From NCBI GenBank assembly GCA_022494885.1, contig JAGVSM010002944.1, positions 229,905 through 293,904 of the forward strand: a stretch of 64,000 bases of DNA. Direction: 5' to 3'. The DNA comes from Micrasema longulum. Lineage: Eukaryota; Arthropoda; Insecta; Trichoptera; Brachycentridae. A model generated the notes under the pieces. That model saw only the letters and a list, made by a program, of their open reading frames with translations. It was not told the origin of the DNA and made no database searches. The position numbers and the translations under genes are program-made. Below, piece after piece: positions 31,389 to 42,005 of this stretch. Position 1 is the stretch's first letter, and each line of letters begins with the position of its first letter.

Positions 31389-32920
31389 ACCAAGTAATTT
31401 GAACGACGTCACTAGTTATTCTGAATCAAACAATGTTATGTATACATTAAACATTAAAACTTCAGAGAGAAACATTTGCTCAGTGAAGCATTTATAAAAA
31501 ATAATAAAAAAACTTAGTTAAAGAAGTATTTTTTTCAGAGGTAGGTACTTTGAATAATGGTTTTTGACAGTAAAAACAATGTTCGAGTACCTATTTCAAA
31601 ATTCTTTGTCCTCACAATTTATATAATTATGCAAGACACATTACTTTTAAACGAATCTATTTTGAATGTTTTTGGGTTCCTTAAAATATGACCATAAGAA
31701 ACACTTATATTTGTACTACAGAAACAGCTTGAATTTTCTAATTTACCATTAACAATCTTATATAAACACAATAGGTCATTTACCTTTCCTTTAGTTTCTA
31801 ACGTTTTAAAGTAAGGGCGTTAAAGTCTCTTTTCGTACCTAACTATTCAGTATAGAACTTAATTAATTTTACTTATCGGGGAGGCATTTGCGAGTGACAG
31901 TAAAATAATATTCAATTACCTATTTATCAAAATTGTCCGGCATCGTGTACGCGTACCCGTCTTAAGTTCACAACCGCTTCCTTGGGAAACCATAGCTTTA
32001 GCGTTCTAAACCGAGTTGAAAACATTACTTAAAACATGTTACTCTTCTTTGGTATAAAATTGTCAAATCCCTTTGTATTTTATCTACATGGGTACAGTTT
32101 ATAGTATGTAAACAAAATATCAAATGTTTTGTACAAATGTGTCGATAAATAACGCAGATAAACATCGACATGAAATTTTATATTAAAAAAGTCTTACTAA
32201 AGATGTTTGTGGCTGTCCTAAAAATAAACTTTATTACCTTTTTCAGCGTATATTATTTTATACCTTATTTGGAAATCTATATTCCTATTTCCCGTAAAGA
32301 TTACAACCCCAGCCGAAACGTGTATCGAAACTTGTTTTTTTATCAGTATTTAATGCGAAACATCATTCGAATTGGAAAACTCATCAATATCTTCCGCCAT
32401 CTTGCGCCTATTACAGAAAATAAACGTAAAATCTCTAAGCCATTTTGTTTTCGTGCTTTTCACGTGTTTGAAGCAAAGATATTATTATGTATATACCTAC
32501 GTTTATAGATAATCATCTTATTTCACATACTGTTCAGATTTATGACTCCGCTCTGGATTATCTATAAAGTCGGGTCCATATATTATAATACTTTATATGA
32601 TACAATATAATATAATGCGCTATGTAATATGTATTACTTCGTGCCTTGCGGAATATTTTACGCCCTTTTTAGATACTAGGTTTATATCCGCCGCCATGTT
32701 TAGAAAAAACCATTTAGTTTATATTCAGAGAGGAGAAGTGCGGTGGCTTTCGTTCGCATTACTTTTAGGGAGTTTTTTCTTTCGGAAACGTCTCAAAAGG
32801 AAAAAACTCTCTATAACATTTTTCATTTTAACCTAATATTACATTTGGGATCCTGTGTTCAGTGAGATACGCCTATTTTACCATAAATGTTTTTTTAATA
32901 ACAATATATTATTCGCCTTA
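31389..32920. other. no gene recognised; partial repeat Z at 31870-31960
   Basis: The block 'TCGGGGAGGCATTTGCGAG' and 'ATTCAATTACCTATTTATC' is a partial repeat-Z copy. A 112-codon open frame at 32170-32508 has no recognised motif and no start or splice context, so I do not call it a gene. A CG-containing patch lies at 32690-32790. Confidence 0.4.
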
Positions 32921-32924
32921 TTAC

Positions 32925-32985
32925 GATGTCATCGTTCTTTCTCTTTCTGCGCCTAATGGTGCATCGGACACTGCACTGGTAATAA
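32925..32985 (-). repeat. SINE-B tail fragment
   Basis: 'CGCCTAATGGTGCATCGGAC', then 'ACTGCACTGGTAATAAAG', is the inverted 3' part of SINE-B; the tRNA-like head is missing. Confidence 0.75.
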
Positions 32986-33036
32986 AGATGAAATCAATCG
33001 ATTAAAGATTTATTAATTTACTATACGCGCAGAGGA

Positions 33037-33610
33037 TTGAATGGATTTATTAATCGAATGAATGAATTGATAATAAAGATGGACGTTTCGGATATTGTGA
33101 CCTGTGGGTTGGGGCTGCGGAGTCACTACATCTATATCTATAAACTGAGTTGCCAAGGATGTGATAAAATGTACATAGGACAAACAGGGCGCAAGCAAAT
33201 AAAAGGATTGACAAACACAAAAGCGCGTGTAAACTTGGGCACCCTGGCAAATCCGCAACAGCGGAACACTTTATAGACACCGGACATTTTTTCACCTTCG
33301 AACCAAAAAATTTACATAAACCCAGTAATTTCAGTGCAGGAATAATAAAAGAGGCAATTGAAATACTCAGACACCCAAATAACATAAACAACGACGACCG
33401 ATGGGCTTAAATTAAACTCAACATGGTTCCCAGTACTACATACTACAAAAACTAATAGAAATGTGCCTACTGCCGACTGCGATACGGTATAAATTACTAG
33501 TGCATAAACACATACTTTTTTTATAAAACACACAGTTTACCCTGAAGATGGCTCCGTCAATGGTAGCCAAAACGTCGGAACAAATCCAACACACGGTATC
33601 ACCCAAAAAA
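33037..33610 (+). pseudogene. Penelope-like element: GIY-YIG endonuclease and terminal repeat remnant
   Basis: From 33130 the frame reads 'YIYKLSCQGCDKMYIGQTGR': the two GIY-YIG motifs with a CxxC pair between them, the arrangement found in the endonuclease domain of Penelope-like retroelements, where it nicks target DNA. After a frameshift near 33195 the domain continues 'RIDKHKSACKLGHPGKSATA', 'EHFIDTGHFFTFEPKN' and 'FSAGIIKEAIEILRHPNNIN', ending at 33410. Downstream (33542-33576) is a hammerhead-like motif, as expected for a PLE terminal repeat. The reverse transcriptase is missing (5' truncation). Inactive. Confidence 0.85.
33542..33576 (+). ncRNA. degraded hammerhead-ribozyme-like motif
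   Basis: CTGAAGA (33542-33548), extra T, helix II GGCT-CC paired with GG-(T)-AGCC, then AAAAC GTC. The invariant G before AAA is an A here, so the core is probably dead. Same layout as 11142-11176, including the extra base. Confidence 0.5.
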
Positions 33611-33614
33611 GAAA

Positions 33615-33730
33615 CATATTGAGAATGGTGAATGTTATACAGTGTGTTTAGTGACCATCTAAACCAGCCAGTCACAAGTCCTGTAAATGCCTAGACACCC
33701 ATTTTTTCCTCTCTTTTGCAATAAATTTAG
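33615..33730 (-). repeat. repeat T copy
   Basis: 'AGAATGGTGAATGTTATACA', 'CATCTAAACCAGCCAGTCAC' and 'TGTAAATGCCTAGACACC' are the minus-strand counterpart of the family core. Confidence 0.75.
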
Positions 33731-34104
33731 TAATAAGACGCGTAAAAGAACACCCGTTATTTACCTTTTTATACCCCTATATATTTAGTGTTTGACAAAA
33801 AACGGCTCTTCGTTTAAGGGCGTAATTTCGTAGAGGGTCGGGACTGCGTAATGGCCGCTCCTTGCGGAAATATTATACCATATCATACGTAGGATTATGT
33901 TCCCGCTGAAAAGGAGATTATCTCTCTCGGCATTTTCTGTCCACCCCCTGCTCGGCTGCCACTTCCCGGCGTCTGTTTATCTTACTCAATATTTTTTTCA
34001 GGAAAATATTTCAATTGTTACGAATACCTTCGCGCTTTAAAGCGTTAGACGGCCTTCATATTCAGATCGCCATAATCTGGCTTATTCGTTTATCATTTAA
34101 ATAT
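33731..34104. other. GC-richer unique patch
   Basis: 33800-33975 is CG-containing and followed at 33980-34001 by a pyrimidine run ending in CAG. It could be a splice acceptor, but no coding exon follows that I can support. Confidence 0.25.
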
Positions 34105-34216
34105 AATTACTTTTTTTTATTATTAATATTTAAAGCATTGACTTTTTGGGCAAACATTTTAATAAATGTTATTGAATATTTGTATATAACCACTTACCGA
34201 CCTTTCTATGTCTACC
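34105..34216 (-). repeat. HHR-repeat arm fused to a PLE endonuclease
   Basis: 'AATATTTAAAGCATTGACTT' and 'ACCACTTACCGACCTTTCTA', then 'GTCTACCGGTTTCG', match the left arm of the 4.6-kb foldback up to the middle of the ribozyme core. There the sequence switches directly to GIY-YIG coding sequence (next entry). Confidence 0.8.
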
Positions 34217-34528
34217 GGTTTCGATTTACGTTGGAAAAACATTTAAAAAAATGATATTCGTGTTAAAGAACATATGAGGTGTCTTCACAATAATAGTTTC
34301 TTTGAATTCGCAAATCACCTCGTCAATTTAAATTATGACTTTAATAAAAATACAGGAGTTAAAATCTTACATACAAATAATAAATGGTTAAAAGTAAATG
34401 ATATGGAAATATTTCACATTGGCAAAGCTTTAAAAAATAATGTTCTTGTGATCAATTTTTTTATTTTTTTATTTGAAAATTTATTTATAAACCCTTACGG
34501 ATTATTACATTTATTTTACATAAAATAA
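34213..34528 (+). pseudogene. Penelope-like element GIY-YIG endonuclease, C-terminal half
   Basis: The open frame crossing 34213-34528 reads 'IYVGKTFKKNDIRVKEHMRC', then 'NNSFFEFANHLVNLNYDFNK' and 'NNKWLKVNDMEIFHIGKALK'. This is the second half of a GIY-YIG nuclease: the YVG motif, the conserved R and EH, an 'FANHL' segment and the glutamate in 'MEIFHI'. The first GIY motif is lost at the junction with the HHR-repeat. The frame then runs into AT-rich sequence and stops. Distinct from the PLE remnant 0.8 kb upstream. Confidence 0.75.
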
Positions 34529-34554
34529 TATATTCATTTTTCATTTATACTCTG

Positions 34555-35185
34555 TTGTTCAAAATAATATTTTTTACATCTTTTGAAAAGTTTGTCTGAG
34601 ACTTTTGTTTAGTTTTGTCTGGTAGTTTATTGTATAATTTCAGTCCCTGGTTCATTAGTCTTGATTGTCCTTGTCTTGTTTTAGAAAGTTGTATATGGTA
34701 TTTGTCTGATATTCTCGTATTATGTCCATGTTGACTACAATTTTTTACAAGTTTTAGTTCTTCGTCTACAATTACATTAGTGGCTAATTTATGGATAAAT
34801 TTTAATGATTCTAGTTGAAAGAGTTCAGTTATATTTAACTGCTTAGTTTGTTTAAAAAGTTCTCTAGTTGCAGTTTAATAGGGAAGGTCATATACTAACT
34901 TTAATATTTTATTTTGTTGTCTTTGTAGTCTGTTTATGTCATTTTGATATCCTGCTCCCCATAATAGTTGCGTATAACATATTTTAGTTTTTACATAGGC
35001 TTCATACATTAGAATTTTTTCCGTTTTTGGAATAAAATTTTTGATTTTTAAAAAAAGACTCGATAATGTTGCCACTTTGCTAATTAAATTGTTGATATGA
35101 ATTGTCCATGTTAATTGTCTGTCTATTGTTAGTCCTAAGTATTTAACATGTTCAATTTCAGTAATCAAACAAACTTCCAATATAG
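34555..35185 (-). pseudogene. Jockey-type LINE, C-terminal ORF2 fragment
   Basis: Minus-strand frame 34875-35180: 'EHVKYLGLTIDRQLTWTIHI' (the conserved 'YLG..D..L.W..HI' after the palm), 'AYVKTKICYTQLLWGAGYQN' and 'INRLQRQQNKILKLVYDLPY'. A stop follows, but coding similarity continues to about 34560 ('ITELFQLESLKFIHKLAT'-like). The same family is at 48370-48905. The palm with FADD is absent. Confidence 0.85.
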
Positions 35186-35254
35186 TCCTTTATACGATGA
35201 GGACAAACATGCACTGTCCTAATCAGTGCATGTGCTTATTAAAGTGCATGTCGT

Positions 35255-35380
35255 GATGGTTTTATATTTTTGTGCAACAACTATGGTAAAAGTGTATAGT
35301 GGATTTTGCATGTTAGTTTGCATATTGGTTTAATTGGTGTCCTGACGAAGAGATGGGTACGTCTCGAAACCGGTTGATAA
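35255..35380 (+). repeat. HHR-repeat arm with intact hammerhead-like core
   Basis: 'TTTTGTGCAACAACTATGGT', 'AAGTGTATAGTGGATTTTGC' and 'GGTTTAATTGGTGTCCTGAC' match the right arm at 4840-4969. It is inverted relative to 34105-34216, so the pair flanks the endonuclease remnant and the LINE. Confidence 0.8.
35337..35379 (+). ncRNA. hammerhead-ribozyme-like motif
   Basis: GTGTC, CTGACGA (35342-35348), extra A, helix II GAGATG-GGTA-CGTCTC (one T-G wobble, still six pairs), GAAA (35366-35369), minimal helix III, triplet GTT, then GATAA pairing four bases with GTGTC. Relative to 4926-4969 the changes keep pairing and the NUH rule. Confidence 0.6.
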
Positions 35381-35385
35381 TTTAT

Positions 35386-35660
35386 TTTGTTCAGGGTCCC
35401 GTCTTACAATGGGAAGATTTTTTTTTTTGAAACCAACACAGTCGTAGTAATAAACAATACATAAATAATAACAACAAACAACAAAATCAATTATGGGTTT
35501 CATACAGGAACAAAAATATTTAAAAAAACAAAACGTTCAGTTCGCTAGTGGTGAAAGAAAGTGGGATGGAAAAATAGTGAAGGAAGAGAAGAAGAAGAAA
35601 TTATAAGTAAATATAAAACAATGAACAAAGAAATAAAAATGCATATAAATGTACACATAC
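35386..35660. other. low-complexity A-rich region
   Basis: A-rich, purine-rich sequence leading into the microsatellite; no feature. Confidence 0.4.
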
Positions 35661-35661
35661 A

Positions 35662-35698
35662 ACATACATACATACATACATACATAAACATACACACA

Positions 35699-35753
<55 letters not shown>

Positions 35754-35841
35754 GCGCACACACACAAATACACATCCATATATACATACATACTCGTATA
35801 TACATACACATACAAACATACATATAAACACATAAACATGC

Positions 35842-35874
<33 letters not shown>

Positions 35875-35885
35875 TACATACATGA
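35662..35885 (+). repeat. compound microsatellite (CATA)n-(CA)n-(TA)n
   Basis: CATA units at 35664-35690, an almost pure CA run at 35699-35767 and a TA run at about 35842-35867, with interspersed CATA. Open frames here on both strands are low-complexity artefacts. Confidence 0.95.
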
Positions 35886-36409
35886 ACATATACGCATACA
35901 CTAATGCACATACTTTTGCGTACAAATATATAATTAATAATAAAATAATTAACACTAATAAGTAAAACGATAAAAAAATTGTAACTAAAAATGTTGCTCT
36001 TATGACGTCTCTATCGCAATTTTGATATTTTTTTTTTTTAAGTCACATAGATATTGATATATATTTTTTCAGACATGCTTAACTACATGTAACCATGGAA
36101 TATACTACCTAAAATTTGCAAATATGAATACTTATACACAGGTTCCAGAAATATATCGGGGCCCAGGGCCCGCATCAGACAGCCAGAGTTATCTTCAACT
36201 GTCTGTTTATTTATTTAATTACTTGTTGTGTAAACAGTTTATTCCGCCTTTTTATATACTAAAGTCCCAACTCCATGGAACCAAAAGTCCTGTTTTGAGT
36301 TGGAACTAGTAATAAGTTTACACAAATATGCGAGTATAACCCCACAAACCTTTTATAGGATCCGAAACATAATATATTTTTTTAATAAATACATGGCACA
36401 TCACTAATG

Positions 36410-36720
36410 TTAGAGACGCCCCTTCTTTATTTAGATTTAAGTCAAGATTGAAATGTCACTATCTAAATATTTAAGTTGTTCCTCTATCCTTCTTCTTTTT
36501 TTCCCATTCCCTTTCCTCTCTTCATAGTATAGTGCTAATTTTTTATGTATTTTCATTTTCTTAATCTTTGTTTTTAATTTTGTAAGATTCAATATGTCCA
36601 TATACTTGTAATTTCCTCGAACTGAACGGTTTGGCTAGGTAGGAAGATGTTGCCTTAAGGCAATATGCCCGCCCTTATATGTATAAAAAGTGTTAAATAA
36701 ATCATTAAATAAATATGGTA
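36410..36720 (+). repeat. LINE 3' end
   Basis: The coding trace 'VRDAPSLFRFKSRLKCHYLN' is followed by a 3' UTR with 'AGGCAATATGCCCGCCCTTA' and an ATAAA tail at 36695-36716. The inverted counterpart of this UTR is at 41890-41995. Confidence 0.7.
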
Positions 36721-36934
36721 AACAGAAAACTCTAATATTTGGTTTACATTTAATGAAAAAAGAGAGAAAAAAAAGGTAGTCATATATTCGGAAAATCTTC
36801 AAGGAGTTTGTCACTTAAATACCTCCAACTAAGGAAAGTCCAGTCCGTAACTCCTCCATTGAAAATATATTTTTTTATTTTTTGTGAACCACAATCTTTT
36901 TTTAAAAATGAAAATGCTGTTATTTTTTCCAAAA

Positions 36935-37107
36935 ATTCAGCAGCTTTTTCGGTAGCATGTTTTAAATTTCGGTTTTATTTTATAGACAATTAAAGATAAC
37001 CATGTTGACGTCCTATCGCAAATTCAGTATCTTTCTCGGTAACATGTTTTAAATTTCGATTTTATTTTATAGACAATTAAAGATAACTCTGTTGACGTCC
37101 TATCGCA
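36935..37107 (+). repeat. 87-bp tandem duplication (repeat Q)
   Basis: Unit 1 (36934-37020) and unit 2 (37021-37107) share 'ATGTTTTAAATTTCG', 'TTTTATTTTATAGACAATTA' and 'GTTGACGTCCTATCGCA' with a handful of differences. Unit 2 is followed by CGGGGCCCAGGGCC, which also occurs alone at 36158-36171. Confidence 0.85.
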
Positions 37108-37489
37108 ATCGGGGCCCAGGGCCGGTATTACGAGTACAATGGAAAGTTAACCGATTTAGCTTTAAACTTCGTGTACTCCAATGCCCGCATTAAAAGACTA
37201 AAATCAATATGAGGAAAGAATATTCCATGTCCTCACCTTGAGTTACGCCTCTGTATACGAGCATGAGACAAGAAAAATCCATACCAAAGGGCGTGCCTAG
37301 AGTTTACAAGTAAGGCAAACCCATACATATATTTGATGTATGCGTGAAAACATGATGTATGCTTTCTTCACTACTACAGTACAGTCTACAAAGCACCCAG
37401 AAGACATATTATGACATATCAGAAAGATTGTAGAGACATTGTAAGAGTTTGTACCCGTCAATCTTTTTTTGTAAGCCAATCAACAGGCT

Positions 37490-38350
37490 TAAGTAAGCCT
37501 TAACAGATTGGCATTAATGAGTAATACTTAATCTAAACGGTCTTAAAATTTACATAAAATTTACAAAATGTATAATTAACAAAAGGTATAAATATGGCAT
37601 AATCTAGGCGGACATGGCAAGTGTGACATCGCGAGTCAGGAGTGACAACACCGCTTGCTTCTTAAATGCCTACCCTTGCTGTAGGAACACATCGACAGTA
37701 CCGTTTAGTGAGATTTCGTTCCCTGTTCTGAGGATCCTTGGCAGAGGTGAAAAGAATCCGATGTTAGTTTTATAATGTCCCACAGCAAAGACAGGATTGG
37801 TACGCAAGTTACGGCGAGGTGCATTAAGGTTTATCTGAGCAAGGATATCATGGGCATCTATACAGTTAGATATTAATTTGTGCAAGAATATCAAACCCGC
37901 CAAAATCCTTCTGAATTCTAAACTGAAGATTTGAAAGTTCTCTAGACGATCATAATAGTTAATTATAAAGGTATTTGATCCGATTCTTAATATAAACGAT
38001 TTTAAAAATTTACGTTGCACCGATTCAATCCGCGTTACATGAATATTATAATTAGGAGACCATATTATCGAATTAAATTTAAGCGAGCTACGAACAAATG
38101 ATTTAAAACAATGTATGTAATTGCAATTTTTGGGCTTTTGAATGTCTTAGATAGTCGCAATATAAATCCACAGATTTTTGACGCTATCTTTGAAATGTAG
38201 TCAATGTGTTAGTTGAATTTAAGTTTGTCATCAAAAAGTATCCCAAGATCTCGAATTGTCTCGACGTTCATTAAAATTGTGTTGTCAATTGAATAATTGA
38301 AAACGAATTTAACAGACATACATTTATTTATATTAAAAAATATGTCGTTT
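37490..38350 (-). pseudogene. Jockey-type LINE, palm end to C-terminus and 3' UTR
   Basis: On the minus strand from 38345: 'ENDIFFNINKC' then 'NYSIDNTILMNVETIRDLG' (end of the palm, same family as 19159-19460), then frames across 38200-37670 including 'RKFLKSFILRIGSNTFIINY' and 'LAGLIFLHKLISNCIDAHDI', and 'SLNGTVDVFLQQG' before a stop. The 3' UTR contains 'AGAAGCAAGCGGTGTTGTCA' and ends with the 'CCTGTTGATTGGCTTAC' block at 37480-37500. The longest copy of this family in the window, but frameshifted. Confidence 0.8.
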
Positions 38351-38680
38351 TCAATAGTCTTCATACTGAGTATGCTTGGCTACAGTAGTTTGGAGAAAAG
38401 AAGAAATACATATTTTCTTAGGTATTTTTTTCCGATTGATCCGTTGTTTAACCATCAACTTAGGTGTAAGAGAGTGTATTTTTTTTATGTTCGTAAAAAC
38501 TACCTTTTCACAGGTAGCTTAAGCTATTTTATCTTACTGCTTGCAGAACCAGCCTGCCAATGGTAATGCCAGTAGGAAGAGCAATGTCTTTACTCAACCA
38601 TATCTCTTCGGATATCGACATCGTTCTCGTTACTAAAAGAAAGTTTAGAGAGGATAACTTCATCTTACTCTAATTCATCA
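38351..38680 (+). pseudogene. LINE C-terminal fragment
   Basis: 'SMLGYSSLEKRRNTYFL', then after a frameshift 'RTSLPMVMPVGRAMSLLNHI' and 'SSDIDIV', match 'GMLGYNSLETRRNVYL' and 'RTNLPMVMPVGRATAMLNNI' of the LINE at 59196-59783. Opposite strand to the LINE immediately left, and joined to it inside the coding sequence near 38350. Confidence 0.8.
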
Positions 38681-38684
38681 TCAT

Positions 38685-39125
38685 CATCAGCCGTTTCTTG
38701 TCCAATGGTGAACATATGCCTCCCCTTTTAGTCTCCGTATTTCCCTACCCTGAGCCAACCGCATCCAACCACTTCCTGCAACTCGTTTTTTGTCATCAGA
38801 CCACCTTGTCTGAGGCCTGCTGACACTTCTTCTGCCCGTTCTGGGTCGCCATTCCAGGACTTTTTCTGTCCATCTAGAGTCTGTGATTCTGGCTATGTGA
38901 TCAGCCTAGCTCCATTTTTGGTTGGCAGCTCTATGGACCACATCGGTGACCTTTGTTCTCGCTCTAATCCATGTATTGGTATTTCTGTCTCTCAACGAAA
39001 TACCCAGCATTCTCCTTTCCATGGCTCTCTGTGTCACTGATAATTTGTGTAAATATTTTTTCGTGAACACAAAAGTTTCACACCCATATGTCAGTACAGG
39101 GAGAACACAAGAATCAAAAAGTTAC
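38685..39125 (-). pseudogene. RTE-type LINE 3' fragment (third family)
   Basis: Minus strand: 'VLPVLTYGCETFVFTKKYLH', 'VTQRAMERRMLGISLRDRNT', then after an in-frame stop 'DHIARITDSRWTEKVLEWRP' and 'RRSVSRPQTRWSDD', ending 'HHWTRNG' stop and a (GAT)n tail (38685-38695). This is the typical RTE C-terminus and tandem-repeat end. Confidence 0.85.
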
Positions 39126-39129
39126 TTCT

Positions 39130-39960
39130 TTAAGTAATGTGAATACTTTGGAGATTTTAGGAAATACCAACTCTAATTACTGGGTATTTTTATTTTATCA
39201 TTTTATCACATTTAAATTATACGGCTAAATTTTATTTAAATATTTTTGTAATGAACATAAACGTATCAAATAAATAAATTGATTTAAACAATCCCCTGTG
39301 AAAATATGCATGGCTTGTTAGGCGAAAGCCCGGCTTATGGGCTTCTATGGAAGTATCGCCAATGATCCATACTTATAACAGCTCAATCGTATTTTAATGG
39401 CTTAAATGTAAACTATGACTGTAAATCCCATGAATATAATAAATAATGTTTAATGATCTCACATTACCCACGAAAATCCTTTCAAAATACAATCCGATTT
39501 AACTGAATGTTGGAGTCAACGTTTTTTACGCTCGTTATAACGCGCTTTAATATCTTTCGGATAAACTTACCTTTGCTTAATGGAAATCTATTGCCTGCCC
39601 ACAAATTTATCGGGTAAAATTAAACTCGCTAGCTTCGAGTCCTTTGTCTCAAGGTCTGTAGGGGCCTCACAAGGTCTCAAAAGCCATAATAAAGGCAATT
39701 TCTCCCCTTTGTTTATTATTTGTATTAGCCTAATGACCGTCGTATGCTTTTTTTAAAACTAAACGACAGGTTTATTAATTAATAAACCCTTTAGACTTAG
39801 ACAAACAAATAACATAAATATGAAAGTAAGTGAGATATGCTCCGAAAAATGTTCATGAATAAAGATCTTGTACTCTTAAGAGAGTACTCCTGAGTTTTGA
39901 ATTGTACCCCTTTTATTTATTTTTTAAACAAACTATCACGCCGTTTCTCCGTAAGGGTAG
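39130..39960. other. intergenic, nothing recognised
   Basis: AT-rich left part; 39300-39680 mixed composition. No supportable feature. Confidence 0.4.
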
Positions 39961-40330
39961 GCAGCGAGTATAGAACGGTGCATCACTATTATGTCTTATG
40001 GCATTTTAGTGTGGAGTCGGGCTGCCGATATTTCCGCAGTTTTTGTTTTGCAAAAGAGGGCAGTGAGAGGTATTTACAACCTATATTTTTGCGATTTTTT
40101 AAGATATATTTTTAAAGAAATAAACATTATGGCGGTATATAGTCAATGTTTTTATGATAATATTATGTATGTGCGTAAAAATATATCTCTCTTTCAAAAA
40201 AATAGCGACAATCATAATCACAACACTAGAAATAAAGACAAATTGGTAATCCCGAAATTGAAGCCAGGTACGGTAAGCACATCGTTTGTGGGGCACTGCA
40301 GACTGCGTACGCTTCGACAATAGAATACCC
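39961..40330 (+). pseudogene. Jockey-type LINE, C-terminal ORF2 fragment
   Basis: The frame at 39970-40323 reads 'ITIMSYGILVWSRAADISAV', 'FVLQKRAVRGIYNLYFCDFL', 'FKEINIMAVYSQCFYDNIMY' and 'HNTRNKDKLVIPKLKPGTVS'. These are the 'YG..VW', 'LQKRAVR.I', 'F...NI...S.....N..Y' and 'TRN...L' blocks typical of the Jockey C-terminus. 5'-truncated. The 150-codon minus-strand frame over it is a shadow. Confidence 0.85.
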
Positions 40331-41880
40331 GACAATGCCCCAATTATGACGGACAATAAATTCGAAATTTTCATAAAAAGCGTACCGCGAAACCGTCCAA
40401 TTTTGCCCTGGATGGATATTTTGCCCAAACAGTCTAATCTATGATCAACCTTTAAAAAAACATATTTCAATTTGATTTCGGTAAATTTAGTACCAAATTT
40501 ACCTTCATACTTTTTAAAGTGATATAATATATTGATATAATTTATATACATATGTTTTATGCTTCTAATATTATGTTTTATTACTATTTTGGATTGTATT
40601 AACTAATACTTTGTATTGTCAGAAAAATGTTTACTTTTTATTTACCGTCCCAAATGAGTTATTTTTTATAACTCCTGGGAGTATAATATTTTGTTCATTT
40701 TGCATATTTTTTATTAATTCTGAAAAATATAATGAAAAATAAAAAAATCTTATCGCTTACGAATTTAAAATAAAATATTGCAGATAAAAGTTTAGAGATA
40801 AAAGTAATAAAGATTCTTATCCTAATGTAAAATATATTTTAGAAAATGGTTCGTAAATAACGTGATAAATATAAATTAAAACAAAAAAGTACAAAAAAGC
40901 GCTGAGGTATAAATAAATAGAGATAACGCTCCATGTAACGCGAATTTGAAATCTTTTTCTAAAAATTATCGAACAACAACATTTCCGTGCGAAAAGCATG
41001 GTAGAGAAAAAAAGACTTACTGTTTTCGTCGCTTACTCTGGATTCAAAACTGTACGTCACGATATTTTCGCGATGATTCACATTTGCTTGTCGTGAACAA
41101 GGAAAAACACTGCTTCTTACCAAATACAAGATAAGCTCCGGAACCTATGTTGAATTGAACACAAGTCGGGTGCTTAGTGCCACATCTATTGTATATATAT
41201 ATATATCAATTTTAATTGGTAATTTGTAGAAAAATATACAATACAATAATACCTAAAATTTTATGATCCTAAAATGATAACGGCATCGTATTGTACCAAC
41301 TGAGCTATCAATAAAGGACCATTTTCCCTCTTTTATTGTTCAATAAAATTGACTGACAAAATAAATTATTTACATTTTTCATTACTAATGTAGCCCAGCA
41401 TCCTATCTGTAGATTGCTCTAAACTTTAATCACCCTTTTGACCTAAATCTAACATTATATCGCATTTTATTTGCTCGGTGACAGCCAACCTCATCCGACA
41501 TTTTGAAATGTTCCTTTTCCATTTTCATCGCTTTGTCTCGCTCAGATAGGGCGCGTTCGGGAAACGGTAATGATCCGTGATAAGTGAAGCTTTTATTCTA
41601 AAATACCTGCTTTGTCTACGCGCAAGATTCATTTGTATTTATTTTAAGCTTTTGCGCAAGGTATATTTCTAAATAGTAATTTCTTTTATTAATCAAAAAT
41701 AAAAATTCACAATAAAAACAATCACAGTCAACGCTAATAAATTATATGCATCGATTACAAATCACAACTTACGTTTATGTTTTTTTATACAAAATTGATC
41801 TGAAAATTCTCCTCACTATTTCACTTAAAAAAGATATAATATTTACATAACGAACTTGTACAAATTGCAGAACAAACTAT
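40331..41880. other. no gene recognised; one tRNA-like A box
   Basis: Mostly AT-rich. At 41290-41312 the minus strand reads GATAGCTCAGTTGGTAC, a perfect tRNA A-box region, but no B box, acceptor stem or anticodon arm follows. It is a tRNA/SINE scrap rather than a gene. A short (TA)n is at 41194-41206. Confidence 0.4.
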
Positions 41881-41884
41881 GTAC

Positions 41885-42005
41885 TTACTTATTTATTTAT
41901 TTAAACACTTTAAATATACAAAGATACCGTTTATATACATATAAGGGCGGGCATATTGCCAAAAGACAATTTCTTCCTACCAACCCATACCGTTCGATTT
42001 GAGAA
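41885..42005 (-). repeat. LINE 3' end
   Basis: 'TATAAGGGCGGGCATATTGC', with TTATTTATTTATT upstream, is the inverted 3' UTR tail seen at 36600-36716. Confidence 0.7.

Noticed and set aside
32170..32508. 112-codon open frame as a host gene
   Set aside because: No domain, no start or splice context and hydrophobic AT-driven composition; could be chance in AT-rich DNA.
33980..34002. Splice acceptor (pyrimidine run ending CAG)
   Set aside because: No coding frame or donor partner can be tied to it, and a PLE remnant begins shortly after.
35537..35955. Open frames of 88-136 codons on both strands
   Set aside because: They are translations of the CA/CATA/TA microsatellite (runs of CVCVCV or HTHTHT) and carry no coding evidence.
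36158..36171. GGGGCCCAGGGCC as a protein-binding site
   Set aside because: It also flanks the repeat-Q tandem at 37109, so it is better explained as part of a repeat.
40099..40551. 150-codon minus-strand open frame
   Set aside because: Its left half overlaps a plus-strand LINE ORF2 fragment with clear family motifs; the minus frame has none.
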